DNA of 21,241 bases from GCA-2689995 sp964529325 (GCA_964529325.1 CAZGWH010000040.1:1-21241); one strand, 5' to 3'; numbered from the stretch's first letter, positions 8,172-16,765 are shown. The notes: generated by a model from the letters alone, not told the origin. Program-made: numbers and translations.

Positions 8172-9299
8172 CTATTTTTTTATATACTCAGTTAATATTC
8201 TACCAATTTCGGTATTATCCATAAAAGCATCAAATACTTCAGCACCTGGACCTGTCGCCCAGATTGGAACAAAATTAGCAGAATGGTAATCAGACGTAAA
8301 TCGAATATCTAAATCACCATTTTCACCATCATGAACGGCAACACCACCGCATTCATGATCAGCTGTAAGCACAACTAACACATTTGGATTTTTTTCTTGA
8401 TAATCCAATGCAAAATTAATCAAATCATTTAGAGATTTCATTTCGCCTTGAATATATTCAGCACTATTTGCATGTCCACCCCAATCGACTTGAGATTCCT
8501 CAATCATTACAAAAAAACCATTAGAATTTTTATCAAGATAATTTAAAGCATATTTTGCCATTTGCGTAGTCGTTGGATTCCGCCCATCAATTACCTTTGG
8601 CAAACCACCATCGGCAAATAGGCCTAACACTTTATTCCCATTTTTCACTGATGTTTTTAAATCAGTTATAAATTCACCACCATTTTTTTCATAAATATTT
8701 ATCAAACTATCTGGCCAAAACTTTTTCCCACCACCTAAAATTAAATCAACATTTGATTTTGCATATTGTTGAGCAATTTCAGCTTCTTTTTTTCGATAAT
8801 CTACATGTGCTGCAAACGATGCAGGAGTAGCATGAGTAACCGTTGAAGTTGCAACTAATCCAGTCAACATTCCTTTTTCTTCTGCCCATTCTAACATTGT
8901 TTTTATAGGCTGTTTTTCTCTATCAACACCAATAGCTCCATTATATGTTTTTTGTCCAGAAGATAATGCCGTGCCACTTGCCGCTGAATCAGTTACTCTT
9001 TTACAAGTCGTTTCGCATTCACCATCATTTGGATGTGTTGCAACTAAACCAACATGGTCAAATCGTGCAGGAGCAAAATCTCCATTTGAATAATAAGAGA
9101 CGCTATATTGACCTATCCCTGTTCCATCAGCAATAATAAAAATAATTGACTCAGGAACATCTTGATTCGCTTCAGATATTTTATAGTTAACATGTTCTTG
9201 TGAAGAAATTTGATTGCTTTTTTCTTCTTGAAGAACAACGCCATACATTGTATAACAGCCTGAAAAAATACTCACTAATAAAAAAATTATAAATCTCAT
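8172..9299 (-). CDS. phoA: Alkaline phosphatase, exported, probable lipoprotein, TAB5-like active site
   Basis: Phosphomonoesterase releasing phosphate from organic esters outside the cytoplasm. The 375-residue precursor has a hydrophobic signal (RFIIFLLVSIFSGC). Cys15 after Ser-Gly looks like a lipobox, though Phe at -3 is atypical. The PhoA metal and catalytic set is complete: Asp58 (IIADGTG), nucleophile Ser105 (TDSAASGT), Glu268, Asp272 and His276 (EESQVDWGGHAN), Asp314 and His315 (TADHECGG), His339 (DYHSANF). At the two E. coli positions Asp153 and Lys328 it has His156 and Trp273. This His/Trp pair is, as I recall, that of the cold-active Antarctic TAB5 enzyme, which is also of similar short length. 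The start overlaps the tyrS stop as ATGA. No Pho box is seen and the gene sits in a housekeeping operon, so phosphate regulation is doubtful. Confidence 0.94.
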   Translation of the reverse strand: MRFIIFLLVSIFSGCYTMYGVVLQEEKSNQISSQEHVNYKISEANQDVPESIIFIIADGTGIGQYSVSYYSNGDFAPARFDHVGLVATHPNDGECETTCKRVTDSAASGTALSSGQKTYNGAIGVDREKQPIKTMLEWAEEKGMLTGLVATSTVTHATPASFAAHVDYRKKEAEIAQQYAKSNVDLILGGGKKFWPDSLINIYEKNGGEFITDLKTSVKNGNKVLGLFADGGLPKVIDGRNPTTTQMAKYALNYLDKNSNGFFVMIEESQVDWGGHANSAEYIQGEMKSLNDLINFALDYQEKNPNVLVVLTADHECGGVAVHDGENGDLDIRFTSDYHSANFVPIWATGPGAEVFDAFMDNTEIGRILTEYIKK

Positions 9300-10507
9300 A
9301 TTGTAATCCTTAAAAATTTTCGTTTACCTACTTTTAAAACTCTTTCCTTATCGGGTATAATTTCAAGATGTAAATCAGTTACTTTTTCATCATCTATTTT
9401 TACACCACCTTGCTTTATCATTCTTTTTGCATCACCATTACTTCCAACCATTTTATTTTTTACAATAATTGAAATTAATTTTTCATTTGAAGTAATTTTA
9501 TATTCATCCATTTCATCAGGAATATCTTTTTTAATAAATAATTTATCAAAATTATCTTGTGCATCCTGAGCTTCCAATTTTGAATAATACATTGAAACGA
9601 TTTCTCTTGCGAGCTGTCTTTTTAAATCTCTCGGATTTGATATACCACTTTCCAAGTCATGCTTTATATTTTTTAATTCAGAATTTGAAATTACGGTTGC
9701 AAATTCAAAATATTTTGAAATCATTTTATCTGGAATAGATAAAGTTTTTCCATACATTTCATCTGGTGTGTCTGTTAATCCAATATAATTATCATATGAC
9801 TTCGACATTTTTTCCACACCATCAGTACCTTCGAGTAGTGGAGTTGTGATAATTGATTGTGGTGATTGCCCTGCTTCCTTTTGTAAATCTCGTCCAACTA
9901 ATAAATTAAATTTTTGATCAGTTCCACCTAATTCTACATCTGCTTTTAAATATACACTATCATAGCCTTGTGCTAATGGATATAAAAATTCATGAACAGA
10001 TATTGGTATTCCACCTTCATATCTTTTTGTAAAATCATCTCTTTCTAACATACGAGCAACGGTATATTTAGAAGCAAGGCTAATCACATCATTAAAATTC
10101 ATTTTTCCTAACCAATGAGAATTATAAACTATTTCAAGTGTTGATTTTTCCAATACAATCGTTGCCTGTTCAATATATGATTCAGCATTTTTATTTGTAT
10201 CTTCAATTGTAATTTGAGGTCGAGTTTTATTTCTCCCTGTCGGATCACCAATCATTGCGGTAAAGTCCCCAATTAATAATATTCCAGTATGACCTAAATC
10301 TTGAAATTGTCTCAGTTTTCGTAATAAAACAGCATGGCCAATATGTAAATCAGGCCTACTTGGATCACAGCCGAATTTTATTTTAAGTGGTATATTTTTT
10401 TCGATTGATTTCTCAATCTTTTTTACAAGTTCATTCTCAGGTATTATTTCTTCAACACCTCGTCGAATGACATCCATCTGTTCATTTAATGATGGAAATT
10501 TATTCAT
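9296..10507 (-). CDS. tyrS: Tyrosyl-tRNA synthetase
   Basis: Class Ic synthetase charging tRNA-Tyr. The 403-residue protein begins with a short helical region, then the Rossmann fold KIKFGCDPSRPDLHIGH with HIGH at 55-58. The fold continues through LLIGDFTAMIGDPTGR (77-92), YPLAQGYDSV (176-185) and ELGGTDQKFNLLVGRDLQ (192-209) to KMSKS at 233-237. The C-terminal S4 domain (about 345-403) binds tRNA. The KFGCDPSRPDLHIGH form fits the TyrS subtype common outside the enterobacteria. The ATG start overlaps the smpB stop by four bases (ATGA, 10504-10507). Together with trpS this puts two aromatic aminoacyl-tRNA synthetases in one transcription unit. Confidence 0.97.
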   Translation of the reverse strand: MNKFPSLNEQMDVIRRGVEEIIPENELVKKIEKSIEKNIPLKIKFGCDPSRPDLHIGHAVLLRKLRQFQDLGHTGILLIGDFTAMIGDPTGRNKTRPQITIEDTNKNAESYIEQATIVLEKSTLEIVYNSHWLGKMNFNDVISLASKYTVARMLERDDFTKRYEGGIPISVHEFLYPLAQGYDSVYLKADVELGGTDQKFNLLVGRDLQKEAGQSPQSIITTPLLEGTDGVEKMSKSYDNYIGLTDTPDEMYGKTLSIPDKMISKYFEFATVISNSELKNIKHDLESGISNPRDLKRQLAREIVSMYYSKLEAQDAQDNFDKLFIKKDIPDEMDEYKITSNEKLISIIVKNKMVGSNGDAKRMIKQGGVKIDDEKVTDLHLEIIPDKERVLKVGKRKFLRITI

Positions 10508-10965
10508 AATTTTATTTTTTGTCCTTTATATTGCCGTTGACTTTGTCGTTCTAAATCTTTTTTCATTATTGTCTGTCGCTTATCCCAATTCTTTTTTCCT
10601 TTGGCAAGAGCAAATTCAATCTTAACACGGTCATTTTTAAAATACATTGAAAGCGGAACCATTGTAACTCCTTTAATATCTACTTTCTTTTTTAATTTTA
10701 CTAATTCCCTTTTATGTAATAATAATTTTCTATCATAAACAGGAGAATGTCCTGAATACCCTGAATGAGAATATTCAGCGATATGCATTCCTACAATCCA
10801 TAATTCTTTATTAAAAAACCGAATATAGGATTCCTTTACATTGCCATTACCTTCTCTTAATGATTTTACTTCACTTCCTTGTAAAATAATCCCTGCTTCG
10901 AATTTTTCAAGTAATTCATAATCATGACGCGCTTTTTTATTCGATGCAATTAATTTAATACTCAT
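10504..10965 (-). CDS. smpB: SsrA-binding protein SmpB
   Basis: Binds tmRNA and delivers it to stalled ribosomes for trans-translation. The 153-residue product shows the full family signature: N-terminal NKKARHDYELLEKFEAGI (9-26), LQGSEVKSLREGNGNVKESY (28-47), HSPVYDRKLLLHKREL (73-88), then the beta-barrel end and a basic C-terminal tail, KGKKNWDKRQTIMKKDLERQ. That tail helix mimics part of the tRNA in the ribosome. The ATG lies inside the end of the methyltransferase gene (11-base overlap). The ssrA RNA gene, often adjacent to smpB, was not found in the window. Confidence 0.97.
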   Translation of the reverse strand: MSIKLIASNKKARHDYELLEKFEAGIILQGSEVKSLREGNGNVKESYIRFFNKELWIVGMHIAEYSHSGYSGHSPVYDRKLLLHKRELVKLKKKVDIKGVTMVPLSMYFKNDRVKIEFALAKGKKNWDKRQTIMKKDLERQSQRQYKGQKIKL

Positions 10966-11512
10966 TACGACTTACTTTTAACTGATTAAAAACACGAGCA
11001 ACTTCATAGCCAATTACTCCACCCGCAACACTGACATTTAAACTTTGCTTAATTCCAAACATTGGAATTTCAACATGGTCTTCAGCTAAATCTAATAACT
11101 CATCAGAAACACCTTTTACTTCATTTCCTAAAATAAAGCAACATGGAAAATCCCATTCATATTCATGTATTGGAACTGAACGAATTGACTGTTCAATTCC
11201 CACCAGTTTTATTCCTTGGCTTAATATTTTTTTTCCAGCTTCAATCGGGTTTTCAAAATGTTCCCATGGAACAGAATTTTCCGCACCAAGTGCAACTTTA
11301 GCTAAATCATCTCGTGGAGGAAAAGCGGTATACCCAGCTAACCAAACTTTTTCCGCACCAAATCCATCAGCGGTTCTAAATATCGCCCCCACATTATGAA
11401 CAGATCTCACATTTTCAACTAAAATTGAAATAGGCAATCGAGTCATTTGTTTTACTTCGTCTAAAGTTGGTCTATTGGCTTTTAATTCATCATTCGTAAT
11501 TTTTATTTCCAA
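10955..11512 (-). CDS. SpoU/TrmH-family RNA 2'-O-methyltransferase
   Basis: SPOUT-fold enzyme that transfers a methyl group from S-adenosylmethionine to a ribose 2'-OH of tRNA or rRNA. The three family motifs are present in 185 residues: motif 1 LVENVRSVHNVGAIFRTADG (about 31-50, conserved Asn and Arg), motif 2 FILGNEVKGVS (about 130-140), and motif 3 IPMFGIKQSLNVSVAGGV (about 152-169), which forms the trefoil knot binding SAM. It is shorter than TrmH proper and lacks the extra N-terminal substrate-binding domain of RlmB, so the target nucleotide cannot be named. The start is a TTG directly abutting the TAA of the lolA-like gene; the next Met (residue 23) is too close to motif 1 to be likely. 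It overlaps smpB, a typical RNA-metabolism neighbour. Confidence 0.9.
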   Translation of the reverse strand: MEIKITNDELKANRPTLDEVKQMTRLPISILVENVRSVHNVGAIFRTADGFGAEKVWLAGYTAFPPRDDLAKVALGAENSVPWEHFENPIEAGKKILSQGIKLVGIEQSIRSVPIHEYEWDFPCCFILGNEVKGVSDELLDLAEDHVEIPMFGIKQSLNVSVAGGVIGYEVARVFNQLKVSRNEY

Positions 11513-12259
11513 TTAATTACCCATTGGTGTAAAAATTGAAATATTTGAAAAGGTTCTAAATTGAAAATTTTTGATTTCAATATTAACAGTATGCTTTTTT
11601 TTAAAATCTTTAATTTTAATTTTAGTTGAAATTTTAAAATTATCAATAGTTTCAAACTGATTACACATAATTGATTTTAATATTTTATTTTTAGAATTAA
11701 AAGATTCAACTTTATTAATTACAAATAATTCATTATCAATATATATTAATTTTTTATAATTATTTTTTTTAGAAATAGATTCAATAATTATCTCATTCTT
11801 CGTATTTGAATCTTCATTTTGTATAATTGTGTTATTATGATTTGATATTAATTTTAAGCTTAATTGTAAATCTGAAAAATCAAAATCATCTGACTTCGCT
11901 TTTTTCTTAGAAATATCTTTTAATTTTCCAGTAACAGGCATTGTAATCCATTTCTTAATATTATTTTTACTTTTTTGGAAATGCTCCCAATATTTCACAC
12001 CTGATTTGCGTTTTGGTTTAATGAATTCAATTAAAGTCATTTTATCTAATACTTCATTTTCAGGCCAGTAAATAGAAATTTTTAATTTTTGAGTTTTTCT
12101 GACTTTACCTTTTTTTACGATATTTGATTCAATAATAAGTGATCTATCCATGCCATCTAATCGACTTGCGACTTTAAGTAAAAGTTGATCTGCTTTGGAG
12201 TCTGCAAAAATAAACAGGGGGACTATTGCCCAAATCATTAAAATTAGTCTAAAATTCAT
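11513..12259 (-). CDS. LolA-like outer membrane lipoprotein-sorting family protein
   Basis: Secreted protein of 248 residues, first gene of the leftward operon. A signal peptide is clear (FRLILMIWAIVPLFIFA, likely cleavage near Ala19-Asp20), so it should be periplasmic. The rest fits the LolA-like family annotated as outer membrane lipoprotein-sorting protein: a half-barrel fold with SGVKYWEHFQ then KKWITMPVTG (about 87-115), followed by SDDFDFSDLQL (about 123-133), the equivalent of the family's GSDFsYeDl motif. Relatives usually sit beside RND/MMPL exporters and are thought to move lipids or lipoproteins; no such exporter is visible here. The C-terminal half is Asn/Lys/Ile-rich and poorly conserved in appearance. 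ATG start; its promoter must lie in the divergent spacer. Confidence 0.75.
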   Translation of the reverse strand: MNFRLILMIWAIVPLFIFADSKADQLLLKVASRLDGMDRSLIIESNIVKKGKVRKTQKLKISIYWPENEVLDKMTLIEFIKPKRKSGVKYWEHFQKSKNNIKKWITMPVTGKLKDISKKKAKSDDFDFSDLQLSLKLISNHNNTIIQNEDSNTKNEIIIESISKKNNYKKLIYIDNELFVINKVESFNSKNKILKSIMCNQFETIDNFKISTKIKIKDFKKKHTVNIEIKNFQFRTFSNISIFTPMGN

Positions 12260-12378
12260 CTATGAAAATTAATACAATCTAACAATTTAATAAATGAATA
12301 TTAACTATTTTAAGATAGTAAATTTCAAATAAATTTAAAACCATGTTTTTTTAGTAAAATTCAATAAAAGGAAGAAGT
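12260..12378. promoter_or_regulatory. Divergent promoter region between lolA-like and M61 genes
   Basis: This 119-base spacer separates the 14-gene leftward operon from the four-gene rightward cluster and must hold promoters for both. It is almost entirely A/T. For the rightward gene, TAAAAT (12355-12360) is a possible -10 but has no good -35. The ribosome site AAAAGGAAG (about 12366-12374) precedes the TTG start of the M61 gene. For the leftward gene only weak TTGAAA-type boxes are seen. The promoter function is inferred from gene orientation more than from box quality. Confidence 0.6.
12301..12322. repeat. Imperfect inverted repeat in divergent spacer
   Basis: Arms TTAACTAT (12301-12308) and ATAGTAAA (12315-12322) pair with one mismatch around a six-base centre. 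It lies near the middle of the divergent promoter region, where an operator for a dimeric regulator could sit. In DNA this AT-rich such a repeat can arise by chance, and no regulator gene is nearby. Confidence 0.3.
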
Positions 12379-14127
12379 TTGAATAACACGACAATACTAT
12401 ATGATGTTTCAATTTTAGAGCCACAAACCCACCAGTTAAATGTTAAAATGCAATTTAGTATTTCAGGTATAAATTCTATTCAACTCCAAATGCCTGTGTG
12501 GACCCCAGGATCATATAAAATAAGAGATTTTTCAAGACATATTTCAAATGAATTTGCCTATATTGATGGTGAAAAAACACTTTTTAAGCGTCTTGATAAA
12601 TGTACATGGGAAATAAAAAATTCAAATAATGGAAGTCAAATTCAATTTGAATATCAAGCTTACGCCCATGAAATGACTGTTAGAACAAGTTTTATAGACC
12701 ATACCCAGGCAATTTTAAATGGAGCAAGTCTATTTCTATATTCTCCACAATTAAAAAATAACAATATAAAAATTAAATTAAATTATCCTGAAAAATGGAA
12801 AAATGTGGTAACAGGTTTAGAATATAATCATAAAAATAATTTCTATTTAGCTGAAAACTATGACCAACTTATAGATACTCCGATATTAATAGGTAATCCA
12901 AATATTCACAATTTTGAGATTATTAAAAAACCACACACTTTTGCTATCGTTGGAAAAGGAAATTATGATATTAAACCTATTTTAAATAATACAAAAACGA
13001 TTATTTCTGAATTTAAAAAAATATTTAATGATCTTCCGTATGATAAATATGCTTTTATTACTCATTTATATGATAACCATTACGGTGGACTAGAGCATTT
13101 AAATTCATGTCATATTATTTTTGATCGATGGCAATTTAAAGATAGAAATAAATATATTAAATTTATTAGCTTAGTCACACATGAATATTTCCATACCTTT
13201 AATGTTAAACGAATACGACCAAAAGAACTAGGACCTTTTAACTATCAAACTGAACACTATTCAAAAATGCTTTGGTTGGCTGAAGGTGTTACTTCTTATT
13301 ATGATGAATATATTCTTAAAAGAGCTGGAATAATAAATGTAAAAGAATATTTTGGTCTATTAAATTTAAATTTTATACGATATTTCGCAATCCCAGGTAA
13401 GCAAGTGTTAACTACAAAAGATGCTTCATTCTTAGCTTGGATTAAATTATATATTCCAGATGAAAATGCAATTAATACATCGATTTCTTATTATTTAACG
13501 GGTGGGTTTATTTCTTTAATTTTAGATTTAAAAATACGAGAATTAACAAATAGTGAAAAAAGTCTAGATGATGTTTATAAAATATTATGGAAGAATTTCA
13601 AAAAAGAAGGAGAAGGTGTAACCGAAAATGAGTTTTTCCAAATTTGCAAAAATGTCTGTGGTGAAGAATTAAAATTTATAAAAAAATATTTAGATACCAC
13701 GAATGAAATTGATTTCAAGTCTGCTTTTGAACCATTTGGGTTAATTTTCACACCATCCTATAAAAAAGATGATGATAAAACATTATCTTGGATTGGTGTT
13801 GTTTTTGACCCAAAAGAAAAATTAACAATTAAAATGATTAAATCAAATGGACCAGCATGGAACTCAAACTTGTCACCAGGTGATGAAATTATTGCGGTAA
13901 ATAATTCAAGATTAACAATTGATAATAAAGATAAATTATTAAACACACTTCAAATTAATACTCCAGCTTTATTTCTTATAAATCGAATGGGTGATATTAT
14001 TGAATTAGAAATTACTCCAACTTGTGCACCTTTTAACAAATTTGAATTAATTAAAGTAGAAAAACCCGAAAAACAGCAAATCAAACTATATGAAAATTGG
14101 TTAAATTGCAAATGGGATGATAAATAA
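12379..14127 (+). CDS. M61-family metallopeptidase (glycyl aminopeptidase-like) with PDZ domain
   Basis: Zinc aminopeptidase of family M61. The 582-residue protein has the M61 N-terminal beta domain (about 1-175, with the typical MPVWTPGSYKIRDFSRH at 38-54) and a thermolysin-like catalytic domain holding the zinc motif HEYFH (268-272) and the third ligand Glu302 in LWLAEGVTSYYDE. YGGLEH (235-240) is the conserved substrate-site segment. A C-terminal PDZ domain (about 470-550, NGPAWNSNLSPGDEIIAVN) follows. No signal peptide is visible, so it is probably cytoplasmic. The start is a TTG with a strong ribosome site (AAAGGAAG); no ATG is available before conserved sequence. It is first in a tight four-gene cluster. 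In vivo substrates are unknown; M61 enzymes prefer Gly or Ala at the N-terminus. Confidence 0.92.
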   Translation: MNNTTILYDVSILEPQTHQLNVKMQFSISGINSIQLQMPVWTPGSYKIRDFSRHISNEFAYIDGEKTLFKRLDKCTWEIKNSNNGSQIQFEYQAYAHEMTVRTSFIDHTQAILNGASLFLYSPQLKNNNIKIKLNYPEKWKNVVTGLEYNHKNNFYLAENYDQLIDTPILIGNPNIHNFEIIKKPHTFAIVGKGNYDIKPILNNTKTIISEFKKIFNDLPYDKYAFITHLYDNHYGGLEHLNSCHIIFDRWQFKDRNKYIKFISLVTHEYFHTFNVKRIRPKELGPFNYQTEHYSKMLWLAEGVTSYYDEYILKRAGIINVKEYFGLLNLNFIRYFAIPGKQVLTTKDASFLAWIKLYIPDENAINTSISYYLTGGFISLILDLKIRELTNSEKSLDDVYKILWKNFKKEGEGVTENEFFQICKNVCGEELKFIKKYLDTTNEIDFKSAFEPFGLIFTPSYKKDDDKTLSWIGVVFDPKEKLTIKMIKSNGPAWNSNLSPGDEIIAVNNSRLTIDNKDKLLNTLQINTPALFLINRMGDIIELEITPTCAPFNKFELIKVEKPEKQQIKLYENWLNCKWDDK

Positions 14128-14129
14128 AA

Positions 14130-14750
14130 TTGAGCAATGTTGTTATTTTAGCAAATGGTATTTTTCCTAAACATAAAACCCCCCTCTCGATTTTAAAAAA
14201 TAATACACAACTCATTTGCTGTGATGGTGCAATAATTGAATTAGATAAAAACAATATAACACCTACAATTATTATTGGAGATTGTGATTCTATTGATAGA
14301 AATTTAAAAAATAAATATGCATCAAGATTATTACAAATTGATAGACAGTCAGATTCAGACTTAGAAAAAGCACTTAAATATTGTATTAAAGAAAAAATAA
14401 ATAAAGTCCAAATAATAGGGTTTGCTGGATTAAGAGATGACCATTTTTTATCAAATATATTTTTATGTTGGGAATACTCTCAATCTTTAGAGATATCAAT
14501 GAATTCTAATTTTGGAAAATTTAATTTTATAATAAATAAATCAATATTAGATAGTTTTAAGGGTCAACAAGTTTCAATATTTAATAAAGAGCCTGATAAT
14601 AAAATAACAACAAATAACTTAAAGTATAACTTGAATAATTCAATATTACCTTATTTGTATTCAGGATCATCTAATGAATCATTGGCTAATTCATTTTCAA
14701 TAGAAACAAAAAATAGTACCATTATGGTATATCAAAAATACAAGGATTAA
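14130..14750 (+). CDS. Thiamine pyrophosphokinase
   Basis: Transfers pyrophosphate from ATP to thiamine, forming the cofactor thiamine diphosphate. The 206-residue product follows the bacterial TPK pattern: CCDGA (30-34), PTIIIGDCDSID (45-56, acidic metal-binding cluster), QSDSDLEKALKY (73-84), IIGFAGLRDDHFLSN (95-109, the GgRxDH motif with Leu in the second position) and a C-terminal beta domain ending in GSSNESLANSFSIETKN, which contacts thiamine. The start is a TTG two bases after the M61 stop. No thiamine biosynthesis gene or TPP riboswitch is seen in the window, so by itself the gene fits salvage of external thiamine. Confidence 0.9.
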   Translation: MSNVVILANGIFPKHKTPLSILKNNTQLICCDGAIIELDKNNITPTIIIGDCDSIDRNLKNKYASRLLQIDRQSDSDLEKALKYCIKEKINKVQIIGFAGLRDDHFLSNIFLCWEYSQSLEISMNSNFGKFNFIINKSILDSFKGQQVSIFNKEPDNKITTNNLKYNLNNSILPYLYSGSSNESLANSFSIETKNSTIMVYQKYKD

Positions 14751-14751
14751 T

Positions 14752-15960
14752 ATGGAAAATATTTTATCATTTTTTAAAATAACCAATGATTTTAATAATT
14801 GGATTTACATCTTCTTAGGAATAATATTAAGTTATATTAGTTATTTTATTTCAAAAAAAATTCTCTCATTATTCATTACAAAAATTGTGATAAGAAGTAA
14901 AAATAATTGGGATGATATTTTATTAAGTGTTGGTGTGCTAGATAGAATCACCCTGTTAATTCCATTAATTATTTTCCATTCTTTTCTACCTTACTTACCA
15001 GGTAATATTGAAATTTATAGTCGATTTTTTACAGGTTTATCAATTTTAATAATAATGCTTACGATTGGTGGGTTACTCACGGGTGTAAATCTAATTTATA
15101 AAACATTATTAATTTCTGAAAAACATCCGATAAAAAGTTATATCCAAATTTTAAAACTTATATTATATATAATCGGTGGTCTTACCATTACTGCAATATT
15201 GATGGGGAAATCCCCAATGGTACTCGTGAGTGGTTTAGGTGCAATGACAGCCATACTATTACTTGTATTTAGAGATACAATCCTATCCTTTGTAGCAAGT
15301 TTACAAATTACATCAAATGATTTATTAAAAGTAGGTGATTGGATTGAAGCTCCATCTTTCGGTGCAGATGGTGATGTAATTGATATTGCACTTCATACCG
15401 TAAAAATTCAAAATTGGGATAAAACATTTACCGTTATTCCAACTCATAAATTAATAGACAATTCATTTAAAAATTGGCGAGGTATGAGCCAAAGTGGTGG
15501 GCGACGAATTAAACGATCAATAAATATTGATATGACAAGTGTTCGGTTTTGCAGTGAAGATGAAATTATTAATTTCAATCATTTTGATGTTCTTAAAGAT
15601 TATGTTAATCATAAAAATAATGAGCTTAAATCCCATAATAATAATTTAAAATCTAATTTAGATATTCTTGTAAATGGAAGAAGAATGACTAATTTAGGAA
15701 CTTTTAGAGCATATATTGAATCCTATTTAAAATCTCACTCTAAGATTCATAATAATATGACATTGCTTGTTCGTCAATTAAAACCAGGAAATATAGGAAT
15801 ACCAATTGAAATCTACTGTTTTACAAATGATACTAATTGGAATAATTACGAAGCAATTCAAGCAGATATTTTTGACCATTTATTAGCAGTAATTCCAGAA
15901 TTCGGATTAAGAGTATATCAAGATCCAAGTAGTAACGATTTTAAAAAACTAGGTAATTAA
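14752..15960 (+). CDS. ybdG: MscS-family mechanosensitive channel, YbdG type
   Basis: Inner-membrane channel of the MscS superfamily that opens on membrane tension during osmotic downshock. The 402 residues hold about five hydrophobic helices: near 16-40, 70-85, 91-115, 130-150, and the pore-lining helix 155-185 (LVSGLGAMTAILLLVFRDTI). A cytoplasmic beta domain follows. Blocks after the pore, including VGDWIEAPSFGADGDVIDI, TVKIQNWDKTFTVIPTHKLI and NSFKNWRGMSQSGGRRIKRS, closely match E. coli YbdG, a miniconductance channel of about 415 residues, rather than MscS itself. The ATG follows AAGGA, and the gene starts one base after the TPK stop. Confidence 0.92.
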   Translation: MENILSFFKITNDFNNWIYIFLGIILSYISYFISKKILSLFITKIVIRSKNNWDDILLSVGVLDRITLLIPLIIFHSFLPYLPGNIEIYSRFFTGLSILIIMLTIGGLLTGVNLIYKTLLISEKHPIKSYIQILKLILYIIGGLTITAILMGKSPMVLVSGLGAMTAILLLVFRDTILSFVASLQITSNDLLKVGDWIEAPSFGADGDVIDIALHTVKIQNWDKTFTVIPTHKLIDNSFKNWRGMSQSGGRRIKRSINIDMTSVRFCSEDEIINFNHFDVLKDYVNHKNNELKSHNNNLKSNLDILVNGRRMTNLGTFRAYIESYLKSHSKIHNNMTLLVRQLKPGNIGIPIEIYCFTNDTNWNNYEAIQADIFDHLLAVIPEFGLRVYQDPSSNDFKKLGN

Positions 15961-15976
15961 AAACACATTAACAATA

Positions 15977-16765
15977 ATGCACTTACCAATCCTAAATATA
16001 TCTGATTTTAATAATTGGAAGTCGTATTATTTTAATTATCAAAAAACGCTTGCAGATTCTTATTATATCCCACTACTTAAATCAAATTGTATAAATATAA
16101 ATTCAGATAGTAAAGTGTTAGATGTCGGTTGTGGGGATGGTGGATTTTTGACAGCATTTTCAAATATTTCTAAAAATTGTGATGGCATTGAAATAAAAGA
16201 TTTTAATTGGAATGAAAAAAAATCACCTCAATTTATTATTGGCGATATTACCTCTAAATCAATAAAAAATAAATTGAAAAACAAATATGATATTTTAATT
16301 TTAAGAGATGTCATTGAACATATAAAACTAGAAAATAAATTAGATTTTATTAATTCAATTAAAAATTATATGAATGATAATTCTCGTTTATTAATTACCT
16401 TCCCCCCATTTTATTCGCCATTCGGATTACATCAGCAAGCATTTTTAAAACTACCATTAAAAGTAATTCCATTTTTAGGCTGGCTTCCAAAATTTATAAT
16501 TAAAGCTCTATTATTTATTTCAAATCAAAAAAATAAATGGGATGACTTAGAAGAAATAAAAGATAGTAAAATGACTATACGAAATTTTAACAAGTTAATA
16601 AAAGGTAGTGGGCTAGAAATTTGTTATTCAGAAAGATATTTTATTCGTCCAAGTCATGAAATTAGATATGGAATCAAAATGAAACTTGCAAATTGGATGC
16701 GAATTCCAATTATCGAGGAAATGATGATTTCAGGATGTACTTTTATATTAAAACTAAAAAGCTAA
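15977..16765 (+). CDS. Class I SAM-dependent methyltransferase
   Basis: Predicted methyltransferase of 262 residues with a Rossmann fold. SAM-binding motif I is VLDVGCGDGGF (47-57), with acidic Glu72 at the end of strand 2, IIGD (87-90) and the LRDVIEHI motif (109-116) typical of Methyltransf_11/23 enzymes. After LLITFPPFYSPFG (about 132-144) comes a hydrophobic stretch (LKVIPFLGWLPKFIIKALLF, about 160-179) that may bind a lipid substrate or the membrane, then a basic C-terminal part. The substrate cannot be read from sequence; a lipid, quinone or glycan target is only a guess. It begins with ATG 16 bases after the ybdG stop. Its TAA overlaps the stop of the converging HMA-like gene (16762-16765). 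Confidence 0.82.
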   Translation: MHLPILNISDFNNWKSYYFNYQKTLADSYYIPLLKSNCININSDSKVLDVGCGDGGFLTAFSNISKNCDGIEIKDFNWNEKKSPQFIIGDITSKSIKNKLKNKYDILILRDVIEHIKLENKLDFINSIKNYMNDNSRLLITFPPFYSPFGLHQQAFLKLPLKVIPFLGWLPKFIIKALLFISNQKNKWDDLEEIKDSKMTIRNFNKLIKGSGLEICYSERYFIRPSHEIRYGIKMKLANWMRIPIIEEMMISGCTFILKLKS

